The notes under the pieces: model-generated
The model's database searches: none
Seen by the model: only the letters and a program-made list of their open reading frames with translations
What the model was told of the DNA's origin: nothing
Assembly (NCBI GenBank): GCA_003864495.1
Contig: ML133471.1
Coordinates: forward strand, 4,152,257 to 4,216,256
Source of the DNA: Nemopilema nomurai
Lineage: Eukaryota > Cnidaria > Scyphozoa > Rhizostomeae > Rhizostomatidae
Direction: 5' to 3'
DNA: 64,000 nt
Shown here: piece by piece, positions 36,676-48,100 of the stretch
Layout of the letters: every line of letters starts with the position of its first letter
Numbering within the stretch: the first letter of the stretch is position 1
Position numbers and translations under genes: made by a program

Positions 36676-39007
36676 ATGGCGGGCGTCATAAGATTTAGAG
36701 CTAGGCCACTTCAATCTCTTGCCTGTTATGCACGACTGTTGTCGACAAGTAGTGTCAGCCGAGCACTTATCGAAAGAAAAGACCCAAAGGATGTTAAAAT
36801 TTTTGAGGCAGAAGAGGTAAGCTGTCGATTTATTTCCAAGAAAGTTTTTAACTTCTGGGCCATTCCTGCATCTGATTGAAATAGCCATGGCATTATCCAC
36901 TCAACAGAGCCAGGTGGTGATTTTAATGTGGTTGGTAACAGTTTTTCATGGTAAATTGTTTCGTTCCTCCATTCTTATATCGACCTTGTCTCCAAATAGG
37001 ACCCTAGAAAAAGTACTCATTCTAATTTGCTGCAGAAAGTTTGAAATTTTTTCTGAATTGGTAAAGCAGCATTATAAATGTTGTTTAATGGCAAAGTTTT
37101 CTCTATCAGTAATCAGAGTGCCAAAAAGGATCTTTATTTATCTATTTCTCACAACTTTGTTTGTCTAGTATGAAATACAAGACATTGAAATATATAACTT
37201 TTTGAACAAATACATGATAGTTTCAAAAATCTTTTTAGAGAATTTTATGGTAGGAGCTTGTAGTAAACATTGCTAAAATGAATAAATGTTACTCTAGCCT
37301 TATTGGGAAAAATTTTGAAAGTGTGTGTTCAAAGACACTCCTAGAATATTTAAGATGTTAAATGGTGTGCAGTTGAAAATATGAGATAATCACATAGATA
37401 TTGACCAGGAAACCAGTTGAGATGTACATGGGGGCCTTCCTACAGGGGGGTTTGGGGGCTTGGTGCACTCCCCCACAAGTCTGTCTGTAAATTTTACAGA
37501 TAAATTGATGGTAGATATGTATCTTGACTTAATAAAGTACATATATTGGTGTTTATCAAAAACTGTCTAACCTCCATCAATAAAATAATGTCAAGCAAGG
37601 ATGACTCTTCACCCAACAAAGGCAAGAAATTCAGATAGGAGACAAAAAAAAACAAAAAATGCTGCTTATGTGATTCGAACTAAAGAGGTCAGTGGCTTGC
37701 AATTCTAGAGGAAGGAAGGATTTGGTTCATGGAAACACAAGGACAGCAATTGAAAATATAGCAGTGATATCACTGAAAAACTTTGAGAAAATATGTTTGT
37801 AAAACAGAATTGTATGATCAGTATGGAGCCTATAATAATAGTTCATGCCCTGTTTTTTGTGAGGATGAAAGAACAAAGTTGACTGTTGAATAAATGTTAC
37901 AAATGTTAATAATACATTTTAGACCCTGAATCAGAAAAAGATCATGCATAATTTTCCTGCAAAAATAGGACAATAAAAGAGAAAAGATATCCTGTAAACC
38001 ATAAACAGAAAAGATGCCCTGAATATTAGACATCTGCCACAGGGATGCCAGGCAAGGGGCTCAGATTGTGCAAGGCTTTTGTTCCTTTTTAAGAAGGGTG
38101 TTTTGTCCAATTTCAGAAAAACATATATCCAGTCACTGGTGTACCAGAAGAGCTTGTGAAAAGTAGAAAAGTCAGAATAACCGTGCCTGCAAGAACAGCA
38201 ATGCAATCTGGGACATATAATACTCGCAAATGGACTATGGACTTTGACACTCAAGAGAGATGGGAGAATCCTTTGATGGGATGGGGCTCAACGTAAGCCT
38301 AAAATCATGCATATTGCGTAATTTTGCCTATGATGTTAGAACCTGAAAATGTTGGTAGGGTGTTTTGAAAAGTTTATCTCTTTTTTTATGAATACTTTGC
38401 ATTCGGCTGTCTAAAAAGTCTTGCTTGATACATCTTACTTTGATTTGATTTTGTTGTCAATACATAGATTCAGCCCATAAAACGGAAGAGCAAAAGCTGT
38501 TCTAGCACCATGTGAATCTAAAATATTCATCTAACAACTACTACATCACTGGTTAATCAGAAAATCTAAGCAAGAGAGATTTAAAGAGGTTTGCAACTTA
38601 TTATGAATGAATGAGTATAGTTCAGATTAACTACAAAGTTGCTTTGTTTTCTAGAGCTGACCCTTTGTCAAATATGGAATTACAATTTGATACAAGAGAA
38701 TCTGCTATTAGATATGCAGAAACTCAAGGTTAGTGTGGCACTGTCGTTAATTATAGCTTTTTAACAAATCAATGCTGTCAAAGGCCAAAAAAAATTTTAT
38801 CTTTAGGAACAGTAACAGTAAAAGGAAATGTTCCTTTCTGGTTCACAATTTTACCATCATTATTCATTGATGATCAAATTTTGTATTGTTCCATCTTTTC
38901 AAGGCTGGAACTATGAAGTTGACGAGCCAAAGACAACATCAATAAAACCAAAGAGTTATGGTGCCAATTTTTCATGGAATAAGCGCACAAGAAGCTCCAC
39001 AAAATAG
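36676..39007 (+). CDS. NDUFS4: NADH:ubiquinone oxidoreductase subunit S4 (complex I, 18 kDa), four exons
   Basis: Accessory subunit of the N-module of respiratory complex I on the matrix side of the inner mitochondrial membrane, needed for complex assembly and stability. Exons: 36,676-36,816, 38,117-38,292, 38,655-38,728 and 38,904-39,007 (TAG 39,005-39,007), phases consistent. Residues 1-35 are rich in Arg, Ser, Leu and Ala without acidic residues, a mitochondrial presequence. The conserved ETC domain follows: [50 protein letters not shown], and the family C-terminus [13 protein letters not shown] ending SSTK. Length (164 residues) is close to the 175 of human. GTG at 36,664 also opens the frame, but ATG at 36,676 inside a YY1 motif is the obvious start. 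Confidence 0.96.
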
Positions 39008-40450
39008 AATGCGCAAGAGACCTCTGATTGATTCTTCAGCCTGATACATCAGATTGTTGATTGTATTCCATTGTATATTGCTCTTCAGCATTGAGTGTTA
39101 ATTTTAGTAAACATTATCTTGCAAATTCACAGTCAAGATGGCCGTTTTTCTTAAAAGCATTTCTGTCTTGTCAGTATGTTTCTAGTAAGGAGGTTTAAGA
39201 AGAAGAGAGAAGCCATATTTAGTATCAGAATATTTTTTAAATTACAGCATGTGGCATCAAAAAATTTTCTAAGTAGTGCAAATCAAAACTTAGCTTCAAG
39301 TTAAATTGAAAGATAAAACGGTTTTTTAAGATGTGCATAATTTGTCTTATGGCATAAATTTATAAGCTTCAACAAGAGAAACATTTGATGGTGGTTTCAA
39401 TTTTTGATAGATAGAATTGTAGTAGAATTCTGGATTGAAGAGAAGGAATCCAATTTTCAGGAAAAAATTTGGTTTAAGTAGTAACTACTCAGCTTTTTAA
39501 GAAAGATTCTTGGAAAGCAAAATTTATCTGCATTGCCTTTATTTCATCAAGTCAACAAGCTTCAAATTCAGTTCTAATGGGAAATTCATTCTTACCCTTT
39601 AACAAAGAAACGGATCCAAGAGCAATATGACTTGTCAAGTATGTCTATCTTGAGTATTGTGTTTGAATGTTTTTGATACCAAGGAGAATCAAGGTTGGAA
39701 GTCAGAATATAATTGTCAAATGGCAACAACGCAGAGATGAGGATACCTAAATACTGTCATACAACTATTTGTCTTGGCTGTCTCTAAACCTGTACAGAAT
39801 CCCTTAGATGTATAACAAACTTCCATGGGCAGCTTAAAAGCTTTCTCAAGTCTATTCTCAAGGCTATATGCGAATGATGTTTTTACACCAAAGGCATAGT
39901 TTTATTGATAGAAAGAGATCACTTTCACCTAAAAAATGGTCATCCAATTGTTCCCTTTTCAACTTCGATTCTTAGTGTCTCGAAGAGTTAATGTAGGTCC
40001 AAAAATGTCTCTTGTTGTCATTCACTTTGCCAATGTGGTTGATTAGCAGAGTAAAATGTGACATTCATTGCATTTTCCAGTCGACATTTTGAATGTGTAA
40101 GAATTTTTCGACAGCGAGATTTATTGATTTCTTCATAATGCATCAATAACATCCAACTGTTATCTTCAAATAGTATGAATTCAAGGATTAGCATTCCCTG
40201 ACTATGGCGCTCTGCTTTGGGTATTTTGGAACGGTGATATTAAGATGTCTGATAAACACAGTTCGGTGGGGTTAAAGCAAGTCCAACGTTTCCAACATAT
40301 TGTTAAATCTGTAAACTTTGCAGACAAAATTCCAAGTCTTGATAAATATCCTCTATGGGACATATTGGCCCTAGCAAAAGGAACGTTTATTGTCATGTAA
40401 CCGCAATGTTTCCACGTGGCTGAATCAGGGGAGTACTAGTTGATTAGGGG
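39008..40450. other. 3' region of NDUFS4 and spacer
   Basis: Contains the NDUFS4 3' UTR; an AGTAAA near 39,105 is the closest polyadenylation-like hexamer. No gene or repeat recognised before the satellite. Confidence 0.5.
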
Positions 40451-40454
40451 AGAG

Positions 40455-40845
40455 CTGATTAAGTTGGCTAATCATAGCACTGATTGGCACAGAGGTTCAT
40501 TGTACTGATTGATACTTTATATCTCTGATTGATACGAAATACTAATGCGTAGCACTTATGCTGAAGACCTCTTGGCAGACTGATACGGGAGATTACTGCG
40601 CTGATTGACACGGAATATCATAGCGTTACTTGACAAGGAAGATGATTGGGCGGATTTCTACAGAAGACCATAGCGCTGATTGAACAGAAGACCATAACGC
40701 TGATTGAACGGAAGACCAGCACGCTGATTGAACGGAAGACCAGCACGCTGATTGAACGGAAGACCAGCACGCTGATTGAACGGAAGATCATTGGACTGGT
40801 TGATACGGAAGATCATTGGGCTGCTTGATTCGGAAGATCATGCAG
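40455..40845 (+). repeat. Minisatellite, 24-bp unit
   Basis: The best units (40,677-40,800) are TGATTGAACGGAAGACC plus AGCACGC, nearly identical in tandem and encoding an 8-residue repeat only by chance. Flanking units on both sides (back to about 40,455 and on to 40,845) are diverged (TGATTGATACGGAAGATC types), giving an older outer array with a recently homogenised centre. Confidence 0.9.
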
Positions 40846-40897
40846 AATATTTTAGCTGCTTCGTACGGAAGATTTTAGCGCAAGCTTTATTTATTAA

Positions 40898-41560
40898 TGG
40901 GAAGAGTGGGAATGGGAAGAGTGGGAATCGGAAGAATGGGAATGGGTAAGGTGTAAATCGGAAGAATGGGAATGGGAAAAATGGGAAAGGGAAGAATGAG
41001 AATGGGAATAGAAAAAGTGGGAATGGGGAAGAATGGCAATGGGAAGAAGTGGAATGGGAAGAGTGGGAATGGGAAAAATGGGAATGGAAGAGTGGAAGAA
41101 GTGGGAATGGGAAGAGTGGGAATGGAAAAAGTGGGAAAGGGAAGAGTGGGAATGGGAAGAGTGGGAATCGGAAGAATGGGAATGGGTAAGGTGGAAATCG
41201 GAAGAATGGGAATGGGAAAAGTGGGAAAGGGAAGAATGAGAATTGGAAGAATGGGAATGGAAAAGTGGGAATGGGGAAGAATGGCAATGGGAAGAATGGC
41301 AATGGGAAGAAGTGGAATGGGAAGAGTGGGACTGGGAAGAGTGGGAATGGGAAGAGTGGGAATGGGAAAAGTGGGAAAGGGAAGAAAGAGAATGGGAAGA
41401 ATGGGAATAGAAAAAGTGGGAATGGGGAAGAATGGCAATGGGAAGAAGTGGAATGGGAAAAGGAATGGGAAGAATGGGAAGAATTGGAATGGAGAGATTA
41501 GGAACTGGAAGCATGAGGCGATTGGGAATAAGAAGCATGGGAATGGCATGGATGAAGTAT
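40898..41560 (+). repeat. Purine-rich satellite (GGGAATGGGAAGA family), about 660 bp
   Basis: Plus strand is almost only A and G with occasional T/C, built from GGGAAT, GGGAAGAG and GGGAAAAG words in units of 12-15 bases. A higher-order period is visible: the block starting GTGGGAATCGGAAG at 40,921 recurs at 41,161, exactly 240 bases on, with a few substitutions, and AATGGGGAAGAATGGC recurs at about 41,023, 41,270 and 41,420. Long open frames on both strands (154-231 codons, Phe/Pro or Gly/Met/Lys rich) are artefacts of the repeat. Confidence 0.95.
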
Positions 41561-44500
41561 GGGAGAATTTTCCACAAGCAGTTAGCCATTCGCTAAAAAA
41601 TGACTAATAACTCACTGACAAACGTAGTGCCTCAAACCTCAAAACAAATAATCTTTCCATCTTTAATATTCAAGCAAATTAAAATTTATAGCTTAGAAAA
41701 ATGTTAAGTTTGTGTATCATAAATTGGCTACGTTTCTTTAAAATAATCATTTAATTCAGTGTAATGAATATTCTAATGAAATGAAAATTTTAATGAAACT
41801 CTTTGGTTTTTATTCGGAGAAGCAAAATGAGAATCGCCTGAAATGAAATGGTAGTACTTTTATCTGTTAAAGACAGTCATTTTATTCAATGTTTAGCTTT
41901 GGCTTGATATGGGTTATATTATGGTACATCTGTCTACCTCTTGATGTCAGTTCATCCTCCAACTTCCCCCCTCCTCTACCCTATGCCGACATCTCGATTT
42001 AAACCATCTATTTTATCCATATGTATGCATAAACTATCTACGTGTATGCATTACGTGGGTCACTTACCATTCATTCCAAACATTAATATTTAAGCCATAT
42101 TTTATGCCCACCGTCATGTTGGAAACCTACTAAACAGGCTTTACGTATCTTCAATTTCGACAGCAGATCTAGATTTTCAAGAATTCGGTACCAATTGTTT
42201 CTGGCTTTGTGCAAAACTAAACTGAATTAAGAGCTATTCCTTTGTAGAAACTCTTTACTTCAGCCCGAGAAAAAGTGTTTTCTACGATTTGAGAAAAGCG
42301 TTTCCCGAGAAAAAAGCGTTTTGCCAGCTAAACTTTAACTTTGATGGTTCTGTAGAAAGAACACAGGTTCAATAGCTTTAGCTAAGACTCCTCCAGTTCA
42401 TGCTCAAGTAATTCAATAAACATGGTTTGCAGAGGTTAAAAGACCTATAAACGATTCATTTCTCGATTTTGCTTCGAATCAGCTGCTCCGCCGTTGATTG
42501 TAAATGTGAACTCCTAGCTTAACCTTGATGTGTGCAATGAAATATTCATGAAGCAGGTATTCTGGTTGCTTGAGTAGGTATACGTGTTGTCATGCAAAAT
42601 TGAAAATTCTCGTGAAAAACTAGCGTTTATTTGAGCTTATTTGCACAAAAATTAGTTTGATTTGCAACACTAAGTTAGCTTGCGAAACTTTAAATTTCAC
42701 TGAGAACTATATCTTGAAATTTGTCTATAACAAGAGTCATATCTGATAAGCCAATATACATAGTTTCTAAACTCCTTCTAAATTTCAAGCACAATACTGA
42801 TGCTGCAAATATTTTTTGTGGGTTTAGATTTAACCTTGGATTTTCAAGAGCTTTTCCGCCATAAATTGGTGACACAACCTGGGTGAAGAAATTTCAAATA
42901 AATGCAAGGAAGCACCATCTGAAGAGATGCAAACTAATTTGAGTAAATGTGATTGACACAGGTACATTTTGGAACAAACTTAGCAAATCAAAGAACCCAT
43001 GGCAAGCTGATATTCATTTGCAGAATGCCTTTGCGCTCCCACCTGACATTCGTATTATGGGTAATGATAGGTATTATGAATATCTTGGACGTCGTGATAT
43101 GTCTAAAAATGTTTGCCAAGGAGGGAAAAAATACTAGAAACAACATCCCATTTCGCAATGATAGAAAGTCACGACGTAAAAGCATTTTGCGGTAGAATTC
43201 TATTTTGAAATATATCTTAAACATGATTTAGTATACCGTTTCAGCTCTTATTCAATTACATGTCTTTTTGGCTCGTTTGAATATGATGTCATATATTCTA
43301 TGAAAACGCTCCAACGTAGCTACAGTGTCCTAAGATCATATTCAAAATTCATTTAAATTAGCAATTCAACGATTTCTGTAAATTATGCCATGTGATGAGT
43401 TTCTAGCCCTTTGTCATAAAAATTACCAGATGAGTTATACATTCTCAGTCTAGTCTACGATGAGATTCCTTCTAAAGGTCTATTTTAACGAAATAAAAGG
43501 AACATTTTGGATGACTGCACTCAATGCAATTTGGCCATCTTCGAGTAGAAGCAAAGGCGGAGCTAACAGGATGATGCAAGATAAATTGGTGCGGGTAAAT
43601 TGTTCACAAAGAACCCATAAAAATAAAAATGTAGCATTGCCTTTTTCTTAAATAGTAACAAAGCTTTTGGACATGCGGTTGCACCAATGAGAAATATATA
43701 TTCATGTTTACAGACTTCATGATGAAAATAGCAGGCTTTGAACTGTTTTCAGAGTTGAACTGAAGTCTTGGGCATAGCAAACTTGAAATCGGTAGACTTC
43801 TCTTTATGATGCTTTTCTTTTTGGGGGCACGAAATATTGCCAATAATGATGCAGGCTCCCATGAAAACAGATTACTCTTATTCCCTACTAATACTTCCCC
43901 GCCTTGTTTCCTTTGTTTTGGACTTCATGATTATATATCGACTATCCTTTGCAGTTTCTGTGCTGAATTTAAAAGGAGAATGGATTTTCCTTTTGCAGTG
44001 AACAAGGTACTGTTTGGGTGACTAATGAAGATAACAACTGATTAGGTCACCCATGATTTTTCATGCAAAATCCCATTAATTTTAGGCCATTGCTTCTAGA
44101 TTATGACTGATGGCACCCAACTACAATAGTATACTTTCCATTTAGAGGAATAGAACTAAACCTTTTGATACCATTTGAAAACAGCTTATATAAAACAATA
44201 TCAATAGAACGCTTGATAATGCATTGAAATGGCAAACTCCGAAATGCCACCATCAAAATTTCAACGTTCAAATGTCATATTTGACACATTGGCATCATTT
44301 CCATCAATGCCTGAAGCCAGAATTGAGGCTCATCTTCAATTCTTCCTGTTCCTCAGAGCACACCGTACCCTGCAACATACCAATCGCCCTCCAATTCTTC
44401 AATTAATTGGCAGTCGTTGTGTCAAAGCTGTTGTCAATCGTACGAGCATGCAAGGTGCTCGATCTTTGCTCTGGGTGTTGTTAGCAAATGCTCGACAAAT

Positions 44501-45120
44501 CAAATGAATGTTACGCCTGGTCTTTGGGAACGAGAACTGGAGCCTCTTCTCCTTGGCTCAAGTTGCAAAGACAGCTGGTAGAGCTCTTCATCGGTGGTAA
44601 GGGAGTCACGGCCAACGAGGTAACCGATTACCTAGAATCGACATACGATTAGCTGAATGAAGCGTAACTAATCCCATTAGCACCCTAAGGACAAATACGT
44701 TCTGTTGGTTGATACGAAGCTTTGTAGCCAAATACCATCCCAAGGTAAAGCAGATTCTTCAATTAGAGAGAGGGGGGGAATACTTTTAGGGTAACTTTTT
44801 TAAAAGTGGAGGACTTGCATAAGCAATCGCTCCAAGCAGAAAACCAACGGGGAGAATGGGATTCTTTGCAAAAGTTGCTGGAGATAATAGGTAATATGTC
44901 TTTAGTATTATTAGGTAATATTCTAATATGTTTTAAGACAGTATCAAGTGACGTTGTTTTTTGTAACAAATAACTCTGAGAAAATTCTACTCATTCTCTG
45001 AAAAGCATCACACGTGGCGGGTAGGATAGCAACATTAGCCGAGAATAAATTTTGCTTTCGGATTTTGCAAAAGTCTCCTTCACAATAGAGATCTCTTGAA
45101 GAAAGAGCAGCAATACGGAA
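41561..45120. other. Spacer between satellite and RasGRF 3' end
   Basis: No recognised gene. Two plus-strand frames look mildly protein-like: 42,949-43,137 (entered separately) and 44,229-44,507 (92 codons with RSNVIFDTLASFPSMPEARI). Neither has a known family or convincing exon partners. Confidence 0.4.
42949..43137 (+). CDS. Protein-like open frame, unknown
   Basis: After an acceptor-like gattgacacag the frame reads GTFWNKLSKSKNPWQ then ADIHLQNAFALPPDIRIMG, with a possible donor (ATGG|GTAATG) and, if read through, YYEYLGRRDM up to a TAG at 43,135-43,137. Composition is natural (Trp, Pro, Gly, charged residues) but I recognise no family. Confidence 0.22.
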   Translation: MIDTGTFWNKLSKSKNPWQADIHLQNAFALPPDIRIMGNDRYYEYLGRRDMSKNVCQGGKKY

Positions 45121-48100
45121 TCATACTTTTTCATCAGGTTTTATCTTGTACGGCGTTTGCTGGAAACTTCGAATTTCTTGTATGACGTTTGCAATCTGAA
45201 ATAAAAAAAATTGCTTGAGTTCAAATTTTTCTGTTTGCACTAAAATTTTAGTCAGAATTTCTTGGAAAATTCACCTGCAAAGAAATTAGACAAGTAAAAG
45301 ATGAGACAATTGCTAAAAACGCATGCGTCATGGTCCTTTGGTGTTGATTGGCTCAAACAGATCATTAAGCCCTTTGTGTGCAACAATAGGAATGAGATCC
45401 CCCCTTCCCTAACAATAGAACGCGTGACAAGTACTCAATGTCATACTTTTAATGGCGATTCATATCATGGCAATTTAGAGAATATTGTACTACTATTAAC
45501 GTATTAAAGGGAATTAAAAAAGAATGATGTATTAAATGACAATTAATATTTCTAAGGTCTTTAAAAATGGACAGTATAACTGTTGGAACTATTTTCGAAC
45601 TTCATGGAGCTTGAAGAAATCCACAACTCAGATGCGCTGGAACAATCACATTGGAATTAATAGACCACGCCAGGGGATTAGATCCATGCTCTGATAAACG
45701 AATCAAAGGTTAGGAACTTTTTAGAATTAGAAACCCCACTGCACACGAGAATGAAGGTATACGATACTTACCATTCTCATCTTTGAAAAATTAATTAAAC
45801 CAGCATCGTTGAAGTTTGGTGTTCCTTCTTCGATGAACGCAAGATCGGTGAGGTAATACCCAAGGTAGGGTACGCAGGGTGGATCACAGCTATGAAAAAG
45901 AAGCCATTCACTTGAGCATTGGAAAATCTTCGTCAAAAAGTTTTTTCACATTTTTGTTAATGATAAGCAAAAAAAAACGTAAAAATCAGAGTGAATTCAT
46001 AAATTCATATCCAGTTTCATGTTACAAGTCGAACAAATGCAAGAGAAACTCGAAGAACTTAAAACGAAGTTTAACAAAAACATAATTTTTCGAGCAAAAC
46101 AGAGGGATGGTTAGTCATGCCAATTTCTAACTGTTTAATTTCGCGACAAGCCCTTGGCTAAGGTAAGTGTGGCCTTGTCATTGCAGCTGTCCTTGATGTT
46201 GAATGTGTTTCCACGATAATCACTGTTTACAACAGGTGTAGTTAGAGTCAACAACAATTAGTAGTGTTGATTTTTAAAGCTTGCTTGTCGTGTCTTGGAT
46301 GCTGTCGATGTACGACCAACCTGCCAATCACATTGGAAGGAGTTGTTGCCTAGGCCCTGACTTGCGTCTACGTCAACAAAATAAGTTTAAGTTAAAAGTT
46401 ACCTCCGTAGAGCTTCTCTCATATTCCTAAAGCGGCCTTCTGCTGAAACGATACTTTGGAGCTTTTCTAGTAGAATCCTTGTCTGCAAAATGATGTCGAT
46501 GTGTTTATTACTAGCAAAGATAACTAGCAAAGAAATTAAGCAAAAAGAAAAGACGTTAAGGATGCTTAGCGGTAGCCATTTTGATTGTTACATACTATAG
46601 GAAATTATAGAAGAAAGACTCTAGAATATGAGATGATAAGCAAATAAAATTGCAAGAATTTGTGTTCATGCCTTTTGAAGTGGAAAGGAGATCTGTTCAA
46701 AGGGTCTTGAATGCATGAAAAGACTTGTGCCAACATTTTGCGTACTTGCTTGATCATTATTCAGCTTCTTAAGTAGGCGTTATATTATTTTAGAAGCAGC
46801 TTTCATTAATTTTGCAGAACATGGCAATGTAAGCCATCTTTTCGAACTTATGCTCCTGACACAAAGCGTTTCGTCCCAAAATACTTTGAATTAAGTAGTC
46901 TTTCTTGAAGCAAATGAATAATACAGTCTCTGTGGAGAAGCCGTCTCAGTGTTCCCCTTGTAAAGCACTTTTGACGTGAGCTGCTAATAATAGCGACGTT
47001 TTCTAGAAATGACCTTCTGAATTATTGACTTGTACCAGTCAGACGACTCTAATTCTGTAATAAAGTGTTACTAAATAAAACATGTAGTACAAAAATACAA
47101 CTGACACGGCACAATCATTACGCCAAAGAGAGGCAGATGCGTAGCTGTGACGTCATTGCCATTACAACTAGCCCGATGACTGTGTCGCCGAGCTCAAAAT
47201 ATAACCAACTCTCAAATTATCCCTACAATGACCCAAGACGAGAAAGTTAATGCACTAGGGAGAGCACTGTCTCAAGAGATGAATAATGAATGGACGTTTA
47301 GGCCTTAGACCTACCTGTTTAGAAACTTTCTCCCAAGTTTTCTTGAGTCGATAAACTGCGGAACTTGTGAACGAAGTTATCACGGCCAGGAGGCCATTGA
47401 AATTATGCATGCATCTGCATACGTCAGCAACAACGGCCCACTTCTCGATGGCCGCTGACCGAAGGGACGCAGATTGTTTGGAGAGAATGTCAGAAGCGAT
47501 CAATCGACTAGTCTACGAAACAGAAACACAATCAGTTGTTTCATAGAAAAGAAACCGAGATAACATGACAACGCGAAAGCTCATCATGCGAAATGTGGTT
47601 CTTTGTTTTTAAGCTAAGTAAAACATAGGGCTTTGCTTAGTTTTACGAAAGGCATATTCTAGGTTTTAAGGCCCAGTTGTTTACGGGTTTAACAAATTTC
47701 GTTCGGTGTAAACTCAAATTAGGGCATTCTTTCATTGTTTATAAGACTTTCGATAAAGTCTCGGCATTCACTGTCAAATGGCTTTTTAATCAAAAGTAAA
47801 TTTATTTGCTGTAAAAAAAATTTAAAGCGTGTTTGCTAAAAAGTAAATTTAAATTTGTTTGCTGTTTCATTTAAATTTTGTTCGTTTGAGACGCTTTAAA
47901 AGCAACTGGTTTGCTGTAGGTTCCTTACTCTAAAGGGCGGTTTAAAGATGATTACCCTGGAATAAGGTGGGTACATCAATTAAGGAGGCTACATCATCAA
48001 CGTAAATCAAAAGGCAGTTCACCTGAGCAACAATTATCGGTCTTCAAAAAGGTTATTTATTTGATTTAAAGTAATTATAAATGATTAGGAGTTTACAATA

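Noticed and set aside
40838..41607. Long open frames (154-231 codons) on both strands
   Set aside because: They follow the purine satellite exactly and have low-complexity Phe/Pro or Gly/Met/Lys products in several frames at once.
44229..44507. 92-codon plus frame near the RasGRF 3' end
   Set aside because: No family, no splice sites, and no support beyond length.
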